Assembly (NCBI RefSeq): GCF_900176165.1
Contig: NZ_FWWU01000009.1
Coordinates: 670,001-734,000, forward strand
DNA: 64,000 nucleotides
Direction: 5' to 3'
From: Deinococcus hopiensis KR-140
GTDB lineage: Bacteria; Deinococcota; Deinococci; Deinococcales; Deinococcaceae
Shown here: positions 12,297-25,806 of the stretch, piece after piece
How positions within the stretch are numbered: the first letter of the stretch is position 1
Layout: each line of letters opens with the position of its first letter
Position numbers and translations under genes: made by a program
Notes under the pieces: model-generated
Database searches by the model: none
What the model was told of the DNA's origin: nothing
Seen by the model: only the letters and a program-made list of their open reading frames with translations

Positions 12297-12333
12297 CCCG
12301 CCCCTTTCGGCACGCTCGCTGCAAGCGCGGTGT

Positions 12334-13255
12334 GAGCGACTGTCTGGAAAGGGAAAAATCAGGCGGGGACTGCGTTCTGCTGGGCAAAAGCAGCGAGTCT
12401 GCGAAGCATACGGCGGATGAAGGAGAGCAGGATGAAGGCCTCGGTGGTCTCGGGGAGGAGGCCATAGGCTCGGTAGAGCCTTCGGTTAAACGACAACCAG
12501 GCGAAGGCGGCGCTCCACCACCGAGCGCTCCCCGATGACGGCACAACCGCGGTGATCCCGAAACGTTTTGATCTGGTCCTCGCCCAGCTCTTGGCATCGG
12601 GGCGCTGAACGATTTCGACGCTGTATCCGGGTGTGGTCTTGACCCATCCTTCCCACTTGCCCTGATCTCCACCACCGGCAAAGAGGTGGCGTTTCATCGG
12701 GGCCTGTTTGCGCCGCAACTCCTGCAGAAGTTGCTCGCTCCCCTGCCGACCGGTGATGTTCGCGGGGAGGACCTTGCCCCCGAGGAGGAGCCCAAGGGTG
12801 TCCACGATCAGCTGGTGCTCTCGTCCGTTGACCTTCTTGCCCCCGTCCTATCCTCGGGGGCCCCTTTTTGCGAGGTCTTGACGCTCCTCAAATCCACAAC
12901 CCCTGCACCCGGTGCGCCATTTCTTCACGTACCCGGGCTTGGAGGCCATCAACGGTGCCCTCCCACAAGCCGCTCTTTTTCCATGGTCGCAAGTCGTCAT
13001 CCACCGCCTTCCAATGGGGAAAATCAGCGGGCAACAAGCGCCAGGACACCCCACCTCGTTTGACCGAGAAGACTGTATCCACGGTGTCGCGGCGATAAAG
13101 ATGAGCAGGTCGCCCACCGGTTTTGGCGCAGGAGCGTGGAGTTCGAGAATCAATCGCGCGCCTTCCCGGGTGTCCGCCGAGGACGTTCGCGCACACCTGA
13201 AAAAGAGGAGGGTTGATCAAAATCCCCGCAACCACGCTTTTCAGGCAGTCTCTCA
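12334..13255 (-). mobile_element. Degraded IS5-family insertion sequence
   Basis: Imperfect terminal inverted repeats bound the element: GAGCGACTGTCTGGAAA at 12334-12350, against GAGAGACTGCCTGAAAA on the minus strand ending at 13255. Inside, on the minus strand, lies a broken DDE transposase. The N-terminal half (about 13230-12890) reads GVSWRLLPADFPHW. The C-terminal half (about 12845-12360) reads VNGREHQLIVDTLGLLLG and AFAWLSFNRRLYRAYGLLPE, the classic IS5/IS427-group ending. A stop and a frameshift around 12850-12895 separate the halves, and further frame changes occur near 12560. It can no longer transpose by itself. Confidence 0.85.
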
Positions 13256-13609
13256 TTCCTCGAGCATTCGTGCCCACCCTTCTTTGTCCTCACCCACCGT
13301 CAGCACCTTGCCCCCGCGCACAAGCGGCAGGCGCAGCAGCTCCGGCGTCTCGATGACGCGGGCGATAATGCCCTCTTCCGTGGTCCGCAGGTAGGCGAGG
13401 TTGGAGCGCTCATACGCCTTGCCCTCCAGGTCCAGCAGGGCATTCAGCCCGAATTTCTGCATGAAGCGGGCCAGTTCCCCCTTGGCGATGGGCTTCACGC
13501 CCAGGTCCACGAAATGCACCTTGACCCGCCGCTCCTTGAAGAACCTCTCGGCGGCGCGGGTGGCCGCACTCTTCTTGAGGCCGAACATCTGGACTTGGGG
13601 AGCGGTCAT
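13253..13609 (-). CDS. ArsC/Spx-like protein lacking cysteine
   Basis: The 118-residue protein has the thioredoxin-fold layout of the arsenate-reductase/Spx family: beta strand VQMFGLKKS, helix TRAAERFFKERR, then FVDLGVKPIAKGELARFMQKFG and the cis-Pro region LRLPLVRGGKVLTVG. Family enzymes use a Cys after the first strand; here that position falls in KKSAAT and the whole protein contains no Cys, so classical arsenate reduction is unlikely. It may bind a partner as Spx does with RNA polymerase (inference). A TAGACT box at 13616-13621 gives a leaderless start. The stop codon coincides with the end of the neighbouring IS remnant, so the last residues may be altered. Confidence 0.82.
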   Translation of the reverse strand: MTAPQVQMFGLKKSAATRAAERFFKERRVKVHFVDLGVKPIAKGELARFMQKFGLNALLDLEGKAYERSNLAYLRTTEEGIIARVIETPELLRLPLVRGGKVLTVGEDKEGWARMLEE

Positions 13610-13639
13610 TGGGGGAGTCTAGCCGCTGCTCGCCGTGAC

Positions 13640-14101
13640 GGCATGCCCGGCTGGCCTGCCCCCTGCACCCGGCGGGGAAGGCCAGGTAACGCGGAGCAGA
13701 GGGACCGTACAGGGCGGGGGAGAACACCGCGAAGCCCGCTGTAGTCGTGGGCTTGTCGGGGCGCGTTCCACGCCACGTTCACGCTCTCGCCCGCCTCGTT
13801 TCCGAACTCGGCGCCAAGCAGGTGATGCATCCCACCGATCTTGGTCAGAAAGGCGCCCCCGAACCCGACATGAACGTGGTTGGCTGGGGAGAGCAGGCGC
13901 AGCGGTTGCGCCAGACCGCCCAGTCCACCTCTTCGTCGTCCGCTCCAGCAACAGGGAAGCGTCGATGCCTCCGCTGATGGGCCGGGGAGAGGCATCGACG
14001 TAGGGACCGGTGGCCTCTCCCGATACGCTGGGCAGAAGTCCGCCCAGCGCCCTGTCCGCATCACTGACCCAGAACGTGCCGTGAAGTAAAGTCAATCTCA
14101 T
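13640..14101 (-). pseudogene. Frameshifted gene remnant, family unknown
   Basis: An ATG at 14101 opens a convincing N-terminal half (MRLTLLHGTFWVSDADRALG, then GGIDASLLLERTTKRW) to about 13925. Coding-like sequence then continues in another frame (LRLLSPANHVHVGFGGAFLT, IGGMHHLLGAEFGNEAGESV) to about 13740. One frameshift near 13920 explains the break. HVHVGFGG and MHHLLGAEFG suggest a metal-binding enzyme (inference only). The start lies directly at the edge of the repeat at 14103. Confidence 0.5.
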
Positions 14102-14102
14102 A

Positions 14103-14231
14103 CGGTTTCCGGATCATCCCCTCGGCTCCCCTCCGCTTCGGTGGTTCCACGCCTGTCCGTCGCCGTTTTTCCTGCTCGCTCCGCTCGGGTTGGCCCGTGA
14201 TTTCACCGTGGATGAACCCGAATCCTTAGCG
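14103..14231 (+). repeat. Inverted dispersed repeat, left copy
   Basis: The core 14128-14199 matches the reverse complement of 15864-15936 at all but a few positions. Weaker similarity continues on both sides, so the unit is about 125 bp. It flanks ruvB together with its partner, in opposite orientation. The unit has no coding capacity and contains no obvious transposase ends. It may be a family of intergenic repeats in this genome. Confidence 0.8.
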
Positions 14232-14430
14232 GAGGCCCTGATGTCGTGGGGTTCACCCGCCAGCACGCAGGGCCAGGTGCCCTCGGTACGGGCATTTCAC
14301 ACCAGGCCCAGTGCTTCCCAGCTCTGCCCGTCCTGGGAGCGCCAGAGTTCGGTTCCGGCGGTGCCCGTGGGGTAACGCCAGCGGTCTCGCCTGTGGCCCG
14401 GGGAAGGAGGGTGCGTTGCGCACGCGCCTG
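14232..14430 (-). pseudogene. Fragment of a BNR/kelch-like gene
   Basis: On the minus strand, about 14385-14305, the sequence reads RWRYPTGTAGTELWRSQDGQ followed by SWEALGLV and a stop. The S-x-D-G-x-x-W element is a typical Asp-box (BNR) turn of sialidase-like beta-propellers. No start, no continuation in frame and no second box were found, so only a fragment survives between the repeat and ruvB. Confidence 0.45.
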
Positions 14431-14505
14431 TCCTGACCCTGGGCCTGAGAAGAGGGCCCCGCCGCATCCACTGTGTGGAAGGTCCCGCTTGGCAGGGATG
14501 CAGCT

Positions 14506-15501
<996 letters not shown>

Positions 15502-15513
15502 ACCTCCATATTA

Positions 15514-15832
15514 CGCTATTTCCGAAAAAGAGGAGGAGGGTATGTGCAAATCTGGATTCTAAGTGATCAGGAAGTGGAAAGTCGGCCACTGCTTTTGCTG
15601 TTGACAGAAAGAAAGGAAGTGCGGCTCAAGATGGATAACCTGTGCGCCCTTGCCTCCTCCTCGCTCGAGGAACGCCATGACCCCCTGATGTCCGGCCCCG
15701 TGGGCACGCCCTGCTTGGCCGATCTCACCGCGCCGGGTCCCGGGTCCGCGCGCCCCCCCTTCTGTGAATTGGTCCTCAGCTGGCGGTTCGGGCGCCAGGG
15801 ACCCCCAAACGGGGAATGCACCCCCGTGTACC
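15514..15832. other. Intergenic stretch without recognisable gene
   Basis: Reading frames in this stretch show no start with a promoter or Shine-Dalgarno, no family motif and no consistent coding bias. It follows the ruvB promoter and runs up to the right-hand repeat. A decayed gene is possible but nothing in it can be identified. Confidence 0.6.
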
Positions 15833-15960
15833 CATCAGGACTCGGGTTGATCCGTGACGCAGTCACGGGCCAACCCGAGCGGAGCGAGCAGGAAAAACGG
15901 CGACGGACAGGCGTGGAATTACCGAAGCGGAGGGGGTGATGCGGAAGCGGTATCAGGTCC
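15833..15960 (-). repeat. Inverted dispersed repeat, right copy
   Basis: The partner of the repeat at 14103-14231, in the opposite orientation. The best-conserved part is 15864-15936; outer parts (for example TCAACCCGAGTCCT on the minus strand against TGAACCCGAATCCT in the other copy) are diverged. The separation is about 1.7 kb with ruvB between. Confidence 0.8.
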
Positions 15961-16546
15961 TGATGCGGTGGCGGCTGTGGTTCCGCCCGTGGGGAGGGGG
16001 CGCGCGCGGTGCGTCTACTTTGCCCGCGACGGCGTGCACGCCGGGCGACTCCGTAAACAGGGCGGCGAGTTCCCGGTGCCGCCCGCGGAGGTGGGCGACA
16101 CCGGCCCGTTGCTGATGGCGAAAGACCCCACGGGCGCGGCCTCCGGGTTGTGGCAGGCGGGGAAGCACAAGCGCCTGAGCTTCCGTGGCGCTCCGGGCAC
16201 CGCACCCTCGCCTGGACCCAGGTTCACACGAGGGAGACCGGGCGCGACTTTTTCACGGCCCTGCTCCGCAGCACGTCCCGGCTGGTCCCCGCGGTGGGCC
16301 ACCACGACCTGTTCCAGGGCGGGCGTCATGCGAATGACGGACAGCTGGCCGGCCGGTGCCCCGGCACCGCAAAAGGTCTATTTTCTCGTCGAGAACACGG
16401 ACCATGCGGTGGAAGCGGCCCAAGCCAGCAGTGGAGAAGTGCCCTCGCCCGGGCGCGATTTGCCCTACGGACGCTTGGCGGTGCTGCAAGACCCCAAGCG
16501 GAGTCGTCTTCGCCGTGATCGAGCGGTTGCAGGCTCAGCGCACTGA
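15950..16546 (+). pseudogene. Decayed two-domain VOC (glyoxalase-like) gene
   Basis: Recognisable pieces lie in changing + frames. The end of the first VOC module is at about 16010-16160 (VYFARDGVHAGRLRKQGGEF, PPAEVGDTGPLLMAKDPTGA, GLWQAGKH). The second module begins at about 16165-16330 (GHRTLAWTQVHTRETGRDFF, HDLFQGGRH). It continues at 16365-16490 (KVYFLVENTDHAVEAAQ, RDLPYGRLAVLQDP) and ends in a third frame with GVVFAVIER at about 16495-16525. This is the layout of 27-kDa two-module VOC proteins. At least three frameshifts and a missing N terminus show it is dead. A palindromic repeat begins exactly at its 3' end. Confidence 0.75.
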
Positions 16547-16665
16547 GGAGAAGGGCGCCGCGCGCCGAAGGGCACCCCTCACGGCGCCCTTCTCCTCAGT
16601 GCGCATTTCGCTCGCCGGGCTCGGTCAAAAAGGAGTCCGCACTTTGACCACTGCTCCAGGACGGG
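16531..16665 (+). repeat. Palindromic MITE-like element, copy 1
   Basis: One of four related copies in the window (others at 26935, 38446 and 44205). It starts with a perfect 23-bp inverted repeat (16538-16560 and 16582-16604) enclosing AAGGGCACCCCTCA. The shared block GTCAAAAA-GAGTCCGCACTT and an ACTGCTCCAG end follow. It lies between the 3' ends of the decayed VOC gene and the sco1 gene and may act as a bidirectional transcript end. Confidence 0.8.
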
Positions 16666-16724
16666 CAACAAGGGGATGGGGGAAGCGTAGAGCTCGCGCT
16701 TCCCGCCCCTCCTTCGCCGCGTCC

Positions 16725-17381
16725 TCAGCGTCCGTACAGTCGGATCAGTCCTGGCAGGTCCCGCTCCAGCTCGCCCGCAATCACTTCCTGGTTGCCGTAC
16801 ACCCGCACGAAGCGTCCCCGGGGGTCCACCACCCTCACCTCGTCGCCGTGGATTCGGGCGGCGACGCTCGCCCCACCGGGCCGGATATCGGTGGTGCTTC
16901 CGGCATGGCCCGCGTGGTTCCCCTCAAGCTGCGGAGCCACGTTTGCCACAAACATGGCCTCGGCCGCGCGGTCGATGGTGCCCGCTTCGCCCGTCAGCCC
17001 CGTGAAGGCGGGATCAAAGCGGCCCAGGTAGTCGCGCAGTACGGCCGGGCGGTCATACTGCGGGTCCACGGAGATCAGCTGCACCTGCATGCGCTCCCGC
17101 TGCCCCGGCTTGAGGTCCGCGTAGATGTTCTTCAGTGCCGCCAGCGTCGCCGGGCACACGTCGGGGCAGCGCACGAAGCCGAAAAACACCAGCCGCATTC
17201 TGCCCGCAGAATCGCTGAGAACCCTGGCCTGCCCCCGCTCGTCCACCAACTTGAGGGGCGGCAGCGTCACGGGCGTGTCCAGCACCGTGCCGCCAACAGG
17301 GGTGGGAAAAGCGCTGCGGGAAACGAGCAGTCCTCCCAGAACCGCCGCCAGGACCAGGAGCGCCGCCGTGAGCCACTTCAT
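16725..17381 (-). CDS. sco1: SCO1/SenC family copper chaperone
   Basis: The 218-residue protein is anchored by an N-terminal helix (residues 4-20) with an extracytoplasmic thioredoxin-like domain. The copper/redox motif is C72-PDV-C76 in FVRCPDVCPATL. The distal His lies in the ARIHGDEVRVVDPRGR segment, as in the family. SCO proteins deliver copper to, or reduce, the CuA site of oxidase subunit II (established). The oxidase operon ends immediately upstream on the same strand (its stop at 17534), which fits that role. A TAGCTT box at 17388-17393, six bases before ATG, indicates its own leaderless promoter; the hairpin at 17470 separates it from the oxidase message. Confidence 0.93.
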   Translation of the reverse strand: MKWLTAALLVLAAVLGGLLVSRSAFPTPVGGTVLDTPVTLPPLKLVDERGQARVLSDSAGRMRLVFFGFVRCPDVCPATLAALKNIYADLKPGQRERMQVQLISVDPQYDRPAVLRDYLGRFDPAFTGLTGEAGTIDRAAEAMFVANVAPQLEGNHAGHAGSTTDIRPGGASVAARIHGDEVRVVDPRGRFVRVYGNQEVIAGELERDLPGLIRLYGR

Positions 17382-17469
17382 GTCTGGAAGCTAGGGCGGG
17401 GGCGGGGGGCAGGGTGTCCCAGGGGCGTTGGCAGTCACCAGTGCCCGGTCGCCGGGAAAGGACAAAAGC

Positions 17470-17501
17470 GAGGTGGGAACGTGTCGCAGCGTTCCCACCT
17501 C
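17470..17501 (-). terminator. Terminator of the ctaCD(E) operon
   Basis: The two 12-bp arms (17470-17481 and 17490-17501) are perfect with an 8-nt loop. On the minus strand the hairpin is followed by GCTTTTGTC. It lies 33 nt after the stop of the subunit I+III gene. Confidence 0.75.
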
Positions 17502-17533
17502 TCCGAATGGTTTTTATCCTGCTGGCAACTTCC

Positions 17534-21267
<3,734 letters not shown>

Positions 21268-21458
21268 TCCTTTCCTCGCCCCCCAGTCTAAAGCGTCCCT
21301 CCCGCGTTGTGCGCCTCCGCAGGGAAACGCGCCTGCACGCGACTTTCGGTGTGCCGGGGAGTGAGGACGTGTGCCGGGGAATTGACCGGTGGGTCAGGCG
21401 TGAGGCCATGAGATCAGATGGAGAGGCAGGCAAGTGTCCTGAAGGGGGCCGTGCGAAA

Positions 21459-21496
21459 GGAGAAGAGGGCGGCCCCCACCGGCTTCGCCCTCCTCC
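21459..21496 (-). terminator. Terminator-like hairpin after ctaB
   Basis: Arms GAGGAGGGCG and CGCCCTCTTCTC (minus strand, 21496 to 21459) are imperfectly complementary and enclose GGGGGCC. They are followed by CTTTCGC. It lies 23 nt beyond the ctaB stop, so it probably ends the ctaA-ctaB message. Confidence 0.5.
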
Positions 21497-21518
21497 ACAT
21501 CCGCGCGCTGCGGCCCGT

Positions 21519-22447
<929 letters not shown>

Positions 22448-22451
<4 letters not shown>

Positions 22452-23431
22452 GCCGCCGCCTCTGCGCGGCCCGTCAGGAACACCCGCCGCAGGGCCGTCA
22501 GCGCCTCATAGCTCAGTCGCACGGTCACGAGCCACATGATGCACCCCAGCAGCAGGTGAGTGACTTGCATCCATCCCGGGGCCTTGAGCCCCACATTGAT
22601 TACGCCCGCCAGCACCTGCAGCCCGATGCTGACCATAAGCAGCGTGCCCCAGCGGTTCACCTCGGGCGAGGGGCGCAACCGCCTCAGGGCCCCGGCCATC
22701 CACACCAGGTACGCGCTGGCGAGTATGGCGAGCATGGGGTGAATGACACGCAGGTTCTCGATCAGGGTGGCCGTGGTCCCAAAATCGCGCTTCACCGTGT
22801 CGATGGGCGTGCCGGGCGCGGGCACGAACAGCAGATCACCCAGTGCGGTGACCGCCCCCGCCATGCTGAGCAGCAGGGTCAGACCCAGACCAGCGCCGAT
22901 CAGTCCCAGCGTCCGGCCCTGGTTCCGCAGCCGCAGCACCGGGCGGCCCGAGGCCCACAGCGCGGTCAGCAGCAGCGAGCCGAGCAGCAGAAAGGTGTTG
23001 ACGAGGTGAACGCCCTGCACAAAGCCCCGCGCCGGGTTGGTGGATTTGGCCGTCAGCCCCAGCAGCACCTGCGCGCCGCCCACCAGCCCCTCGGCGAGGA
23101 TGAGGACGAAGGTGAGGACGGTGCCCAGACGGGCCGCATGACCCTTCGGGGTGGTCAGAAAGGCAAGCGCGATCAGCCCCAGCGCCAGCATCCCGCTCGC
23201 CCCGCTCGTCAGGCGGTGGCTGAATTCAATGACGGTGTGCAGGGCCGGGCTCTGCGGCACCACCACGCCGTTGCACAGCGGCCAGTGATCGCCGCATCCT
23301 GCGCCCGCACCCGTGATGCGCACCACCGCACCCCACAGGATCACGAGCACGTTGTAGGCCAGCGCCGCCCAGGCCAGGCGCGGGAGCCACACGCCTGCAC
23401 GGGAGCGCGGCATTGTCATTGCGCTGCTCAT
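22448..23431 (-). CDS. ctaA: Heme A synthase
   Basis: The 327-residue COX15/CtaA protein oxidises the methyl group of heme o to formyl, giving heme a. Eight helices arise from two four-helix bundles. The N-terminal signature WGAVVRITGAGAGCGDHWPL (with C in GCGD and C in PLCNG) and paired His in EFSHRLTSG are present, as is VHLVNTFLLLGSLL. The second-half His ligands are RVIHPMLAILASAYLVWMAG and MQVTHLLLGCIMWL. An in-frame extension reaches 23647 but is Arg-rich and overlaps the next gene. The ATG at 23431 follows GGAAGG and gives the family length. Confidence 0.94.
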
Positions 23432-23489
23432 CTTTGACCGTCCTTCCGCCAGGCCGCTCCTTGAGGGCCGCCCTTTACGTGCCCGCATT

Positions 23490-24221
23490 CTAAAGCGGCG
23501 GGGAGGCTGAAAATTGTCCCCCGGGTCGGGGAAGGCGCACCGTCTGCGGCATCCACGCCCGCACCGCCACCCCCACCGAGGCGTGGACGAGGGGCGACCC
23601 TTCCAGCGGCAGGCCGAACGGCTCGCCCAGCGAACACTGGTCCACATGACCCAGGGCGTCGCGGAGCGGCCAGGGAACGTGGGCCACCGCTCCCCGCGTC
23701 AGGCGTCCCGAGGGCGTGAGCGCGTAGAGGAAGTAGCGCTCGGTCAACCAGTGTTCCAGGCTGTCCACCGCCGCTTTGAAGGCAGGTCCCACTGGGCGGA
23801 AAGTCCCCGCGAACTGTGCCTGTGCCTCCCCACGGTGGATGCGGACGCTGCGGTCATGGATCCAGCCGCCTTCCTCCCGGCGCTCGATGTCGGCGTTGAA
23901 GTAGGGGAGGTGGAGTACCGCCCGCGCGGCCCGCACTGCCGAGGGGCTGCCAGCGTCCAGGCTGAAAAACCACACGCCGGGCACGCCGTCCGCGGCGACG
24001 TAGGTGCGCAGATTCAACTCCAGAAACGGGGGCGAAGCGGGAATGCCGCGCAGCCGCGCGTTCGCCATACGGAAGGGGACCACCCCCAGCCACGCCTCGC
24101 CCCGGTACAGGTCCACTTCCAGCCCAGGGGGCAGGTGCGCCGCTACCCGGGCCGGGTCCACCCGCCAGTGAAAGAAGGCCAGGTCCCGCCACGCCATCGC
24201 TGCCACCCACGGAGACTGCAT
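23490..24221 (-). CDS. DUF2071 (YqjF-like) family protein
   Basis: The 243-residue protein matches the uncharacterised DUF2071/YqjF family. It has the N-terminal LAFFHWRVDPARVAAHLPPG and GEAWLGVVPFRMAN, then LELNLRTYVAADGVPGVWFF and SLDAGSPSAV. The C-terminal RYFLYALTPSGRL and a final beta segment are also present. The fold is acetoacetate-decarboxylase-like; no enzymatic role is established. It lies 58 bp upstream of ctaA on the same strand, but the function of this adjacency is unknown. The ATG at 24221 follows a CACACT box six bases upstream. Confidence 0.88.
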   Translation of the reverse strand: MQSPWVAAMAWRDLAFFHWRVDPARVAAHLPPGLEVDLYRGEAWLGVVPFRMANARLRGIPASPPFLELNLRTYVAADGVPGVWFFSLDAGSPSAVRAARAVLHLPYFNADIERREEGGWIHDRSVRIHRGEAQAQFAGTFRPVGPAFKAAVDSLEHWLTERYFLYALTPSGRLTRGAVAHVPWPLRDALGHVDQCSLGEPFGLPLEGSPLVHASVGVAVRAWMPQTVRLPRPGGQFSASPPL

Positions 24222-24286
24222 ACGGCCCAGTGTGCGTCATGGGTGGGTGGACACTCGCCCCGGCCCCCGCCGCCTACACTGCCCGT

Positions 24287-24766
24287 GTGGCCGCCATCAT
24301 CAACCAGTGGGCAGTGATTACCATCGTGCTGAGCGGCATCGCTCTGAGTATCGGCGTCGTCTTGATCCGCCGGGGCAACCGCGAGGCGCATATGCGCGCC
24401 ATGATCGTCGCCAGCGCCCTCGCCACCCTCTTTCTCGTGCTGTACCTTACCCGCCTGGGGCTGGGTTACGAGAAGAAATACGTGGGTCCGGACGGGTGGC
24501 GCGGCGCGTACTTCGCCCTGTTGATCAGCCACATTCTCCTCGCTGCCGCCAACCTGCCCCTGGCCCTCGGGGCCCTGTGGAACGCCTGGAAGGGCCTGAA
24601 GTCCGCCGGAAACCTCGGCAACATCGCCGCGCCCCCTGCCCGCACCTATTTCGACCGCCACCGCGCCTGGGTCCGCTGGACCGTGCCCGTCTGGCTCTAT
24701 GTGGCCGTGACAGGCTGGATCATCTACCTGGTGCTGGGGCGGTACGGCGAGGTTGTGAAGGGCTAG
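24287..24766 (+). CDS. DUF420 membrane protein (CtaM-like)
   Basis: The 159-residue protein has four transmembrane helices (WAVITIVLSGIALSIGVVLI, MIVASALATLFLVLYLTRLG, YFALLISHILLAAANLPLAL, VRWTVPVWLYVAVTGWIIYL). The conserved His in ISHILLA and in FDRHRAWVRWTVPVWLYVAVTG is typical of DUF420. In Bacillus and Staphylococcus the family member CtaM is needed for heme-copper oxidase activity (established), which fits the neighbouring oxidase genes. Upstream ATGs exist, but TACACT at 24275-24280 lies six bases before the GTG at 24287, so I take the leaderless GTG as the start. The stop codon is inside the left arm of a long hairpin. Confidence 0.87.
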   Translation: MAAIINQWAVITIVLSGIALSIGVVLIRRGNREAHMRAMIVASALATLFLVLYLTRLGLGYEKKYVGPDGWRGAYFALLISHILLAAANLPLALGALWNAWKGLKSAGNLGNIAAPPARTYFDRHRAWVRWTVPVWLYVAVTGWIIYLVLGRYGEVVKG

Positions 24767-24828
24767 CTTTTGGCCGTTGTCCGTTGGCCGTTGGGATGCG
24801 AAAGGCCAACGGACAACGGCCAAAAGCT
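24765..24828. repeat. Perfect 25-bp inverted repeat between DUF420 and panB
   Basis: Arms 24765-24789 and 24804-24828 are perfectly complementary with a 14-nt loop. The left arm starts inside the DUF420 stop codon and the right arm ends two bases before the panB -10 box (24831-24836). It could be a terminator, but the arms are far longer than usual. It could also be a small palindromic mobile repeat. Confidence 0.85.
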
Positions 24829-24842
24829 GATACCTTCTCCCC

Positions 24843-25664
24843 ATGAAACGTACCGTCCCCGAGCTTCTGCACGCTGCCGAACCGCTCGTGATGGTCACGG
24901 CCTACGACTATCCGGGCGGACGGCACGCCGAGGGCGCGGGGGTGGACCTCATCCTGGTGGGTGACAGCCTGGGCAACGTGGTGCTGGGCTACGACTCCAC
25001 CGCGCCCGTCACGCTGGGCGACATGATCCACCACGCGCGGGCGGTGCGGCGGGGCGCGCCCGGGACCTTCCTTGTGGTGGACCTGCCCTTCGGGACCTAC
25101 CACACAGGCACACACGACGCGATGAAGGCCGCTGTCCGGGTCATTCAGGAGACGGGCGCGGACGCCGTGAAAATGGAGGGGGCCACGCCGGAGGTCCTGG
25201 AAGTGGTGTCGGTGCTGACCCGCAACGGCATTCCCGTGATGGGCCACGTGGGCCTGATGCCCCAGACCGCCACCGCCCAGGGTGGCCTGAAGGTGCAGGG
25301 CAAGGACGAGGAGAGCGCGCGGCGCACGGCGGACGGGGCCGTGGCCCTGGAAGGCGCCGGGGCCTTCGCCGTGGTTCTGGAGGCCATCCCAGCGCGGCTG
25401 GCGCGGCTCATCACCGAGCGGCTGACCGTGCCCACCATCGGCATCGGTGCCGGGGTGCATTGCCGGGGCCAGGTGCTCGTGTACCACGATCTGCTGGGCC
25501 TGTATGAGGGCGAGGAAAAGAAGCTCGCCCGGCGTTACGCCGAACTGGGACGCGAGGCGCGGGGAGCCATCGCTGCCTACGCGGCGGAGGTGCGGGCCCG
25601 TGAGTTTCCCACCCGGGAGCAGAGCTTCGTGATGAAAGACGACGTGCTGGGCAAGTTGTACTGA
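24843..25664 (+). CDS. panB: 3-methyl-2-oxobutanoate hydroxymethyltransferase
   Basis: The 273-residue enzyme transfers a hydroxymethyl group from methylene-tetrahydrofolate to ketoisovalerate, the first committed step of pantothenate and CoA synthesis. The TIM-barrel motifs are intact: MVTAYDYPGGR, ILVGDSLGNVVLGYDST (metal-binding Asp), DLPFGTYH, AVKMEGATPEV, VMGHVGLMPQTATAQGG and TIGIGAGVHCRGQVLVYHDL. The length matches the family. panC and panD are not adjacent. A TACCTT box at 24831-24836, six bases before ATG, gives a leaderless start. Confidence 0.96.
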   Translation: MKRTVPELLHAAEPLVMVTAYDYPGGRHAEGAGVDLILVGDSLGNVVLGYDSTAPVTLGDMIHHARAVRRGAPGTFLVVDLPFGTYHTGTHDAMKAAVRVIQETGADAVKMEGATPEVLEVVSVLTRNGIPVMGHVGLMPQTATAQGGLKVQGKDEESARRTADGAVALEGAGAFAVVLEAIPARLARLITERLTVPTIGIGAGVHCRGQVLVYHDLLGLYEGEEKKLARRYAELGREARGAIAAYAAEVRAREFPTREQSFVMKDDVLGKLY

Positions 25665-25806
25665 AGGGCACCGACGCGAAGGGAAAATGGGGAGCCGGGA
25701 AGGGCCCCGGTGGGGGTATTGTCCAAACAACATGGAGGGGAGTCGCCGCCGCATTGCATCGTACAGAGGCATTTGAAAAGGGCGGGGGTGATATGACGTT
25801 TCGGAT

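Noticed and set aside
15567..16205. A 212-codon minus-strand frame near the VOC remnant
   Set aside because: Composition is shadow-like and it runs antisense to VOC fragments and a repeat.
22968..23431. Possible DUF2071-ctaA fusion through the frame reaching 23647
   Set aside because: The extension overlaps the DUF2071 gene in another frame and lacks membrane-protein character; ctaA has a good start at 23431.
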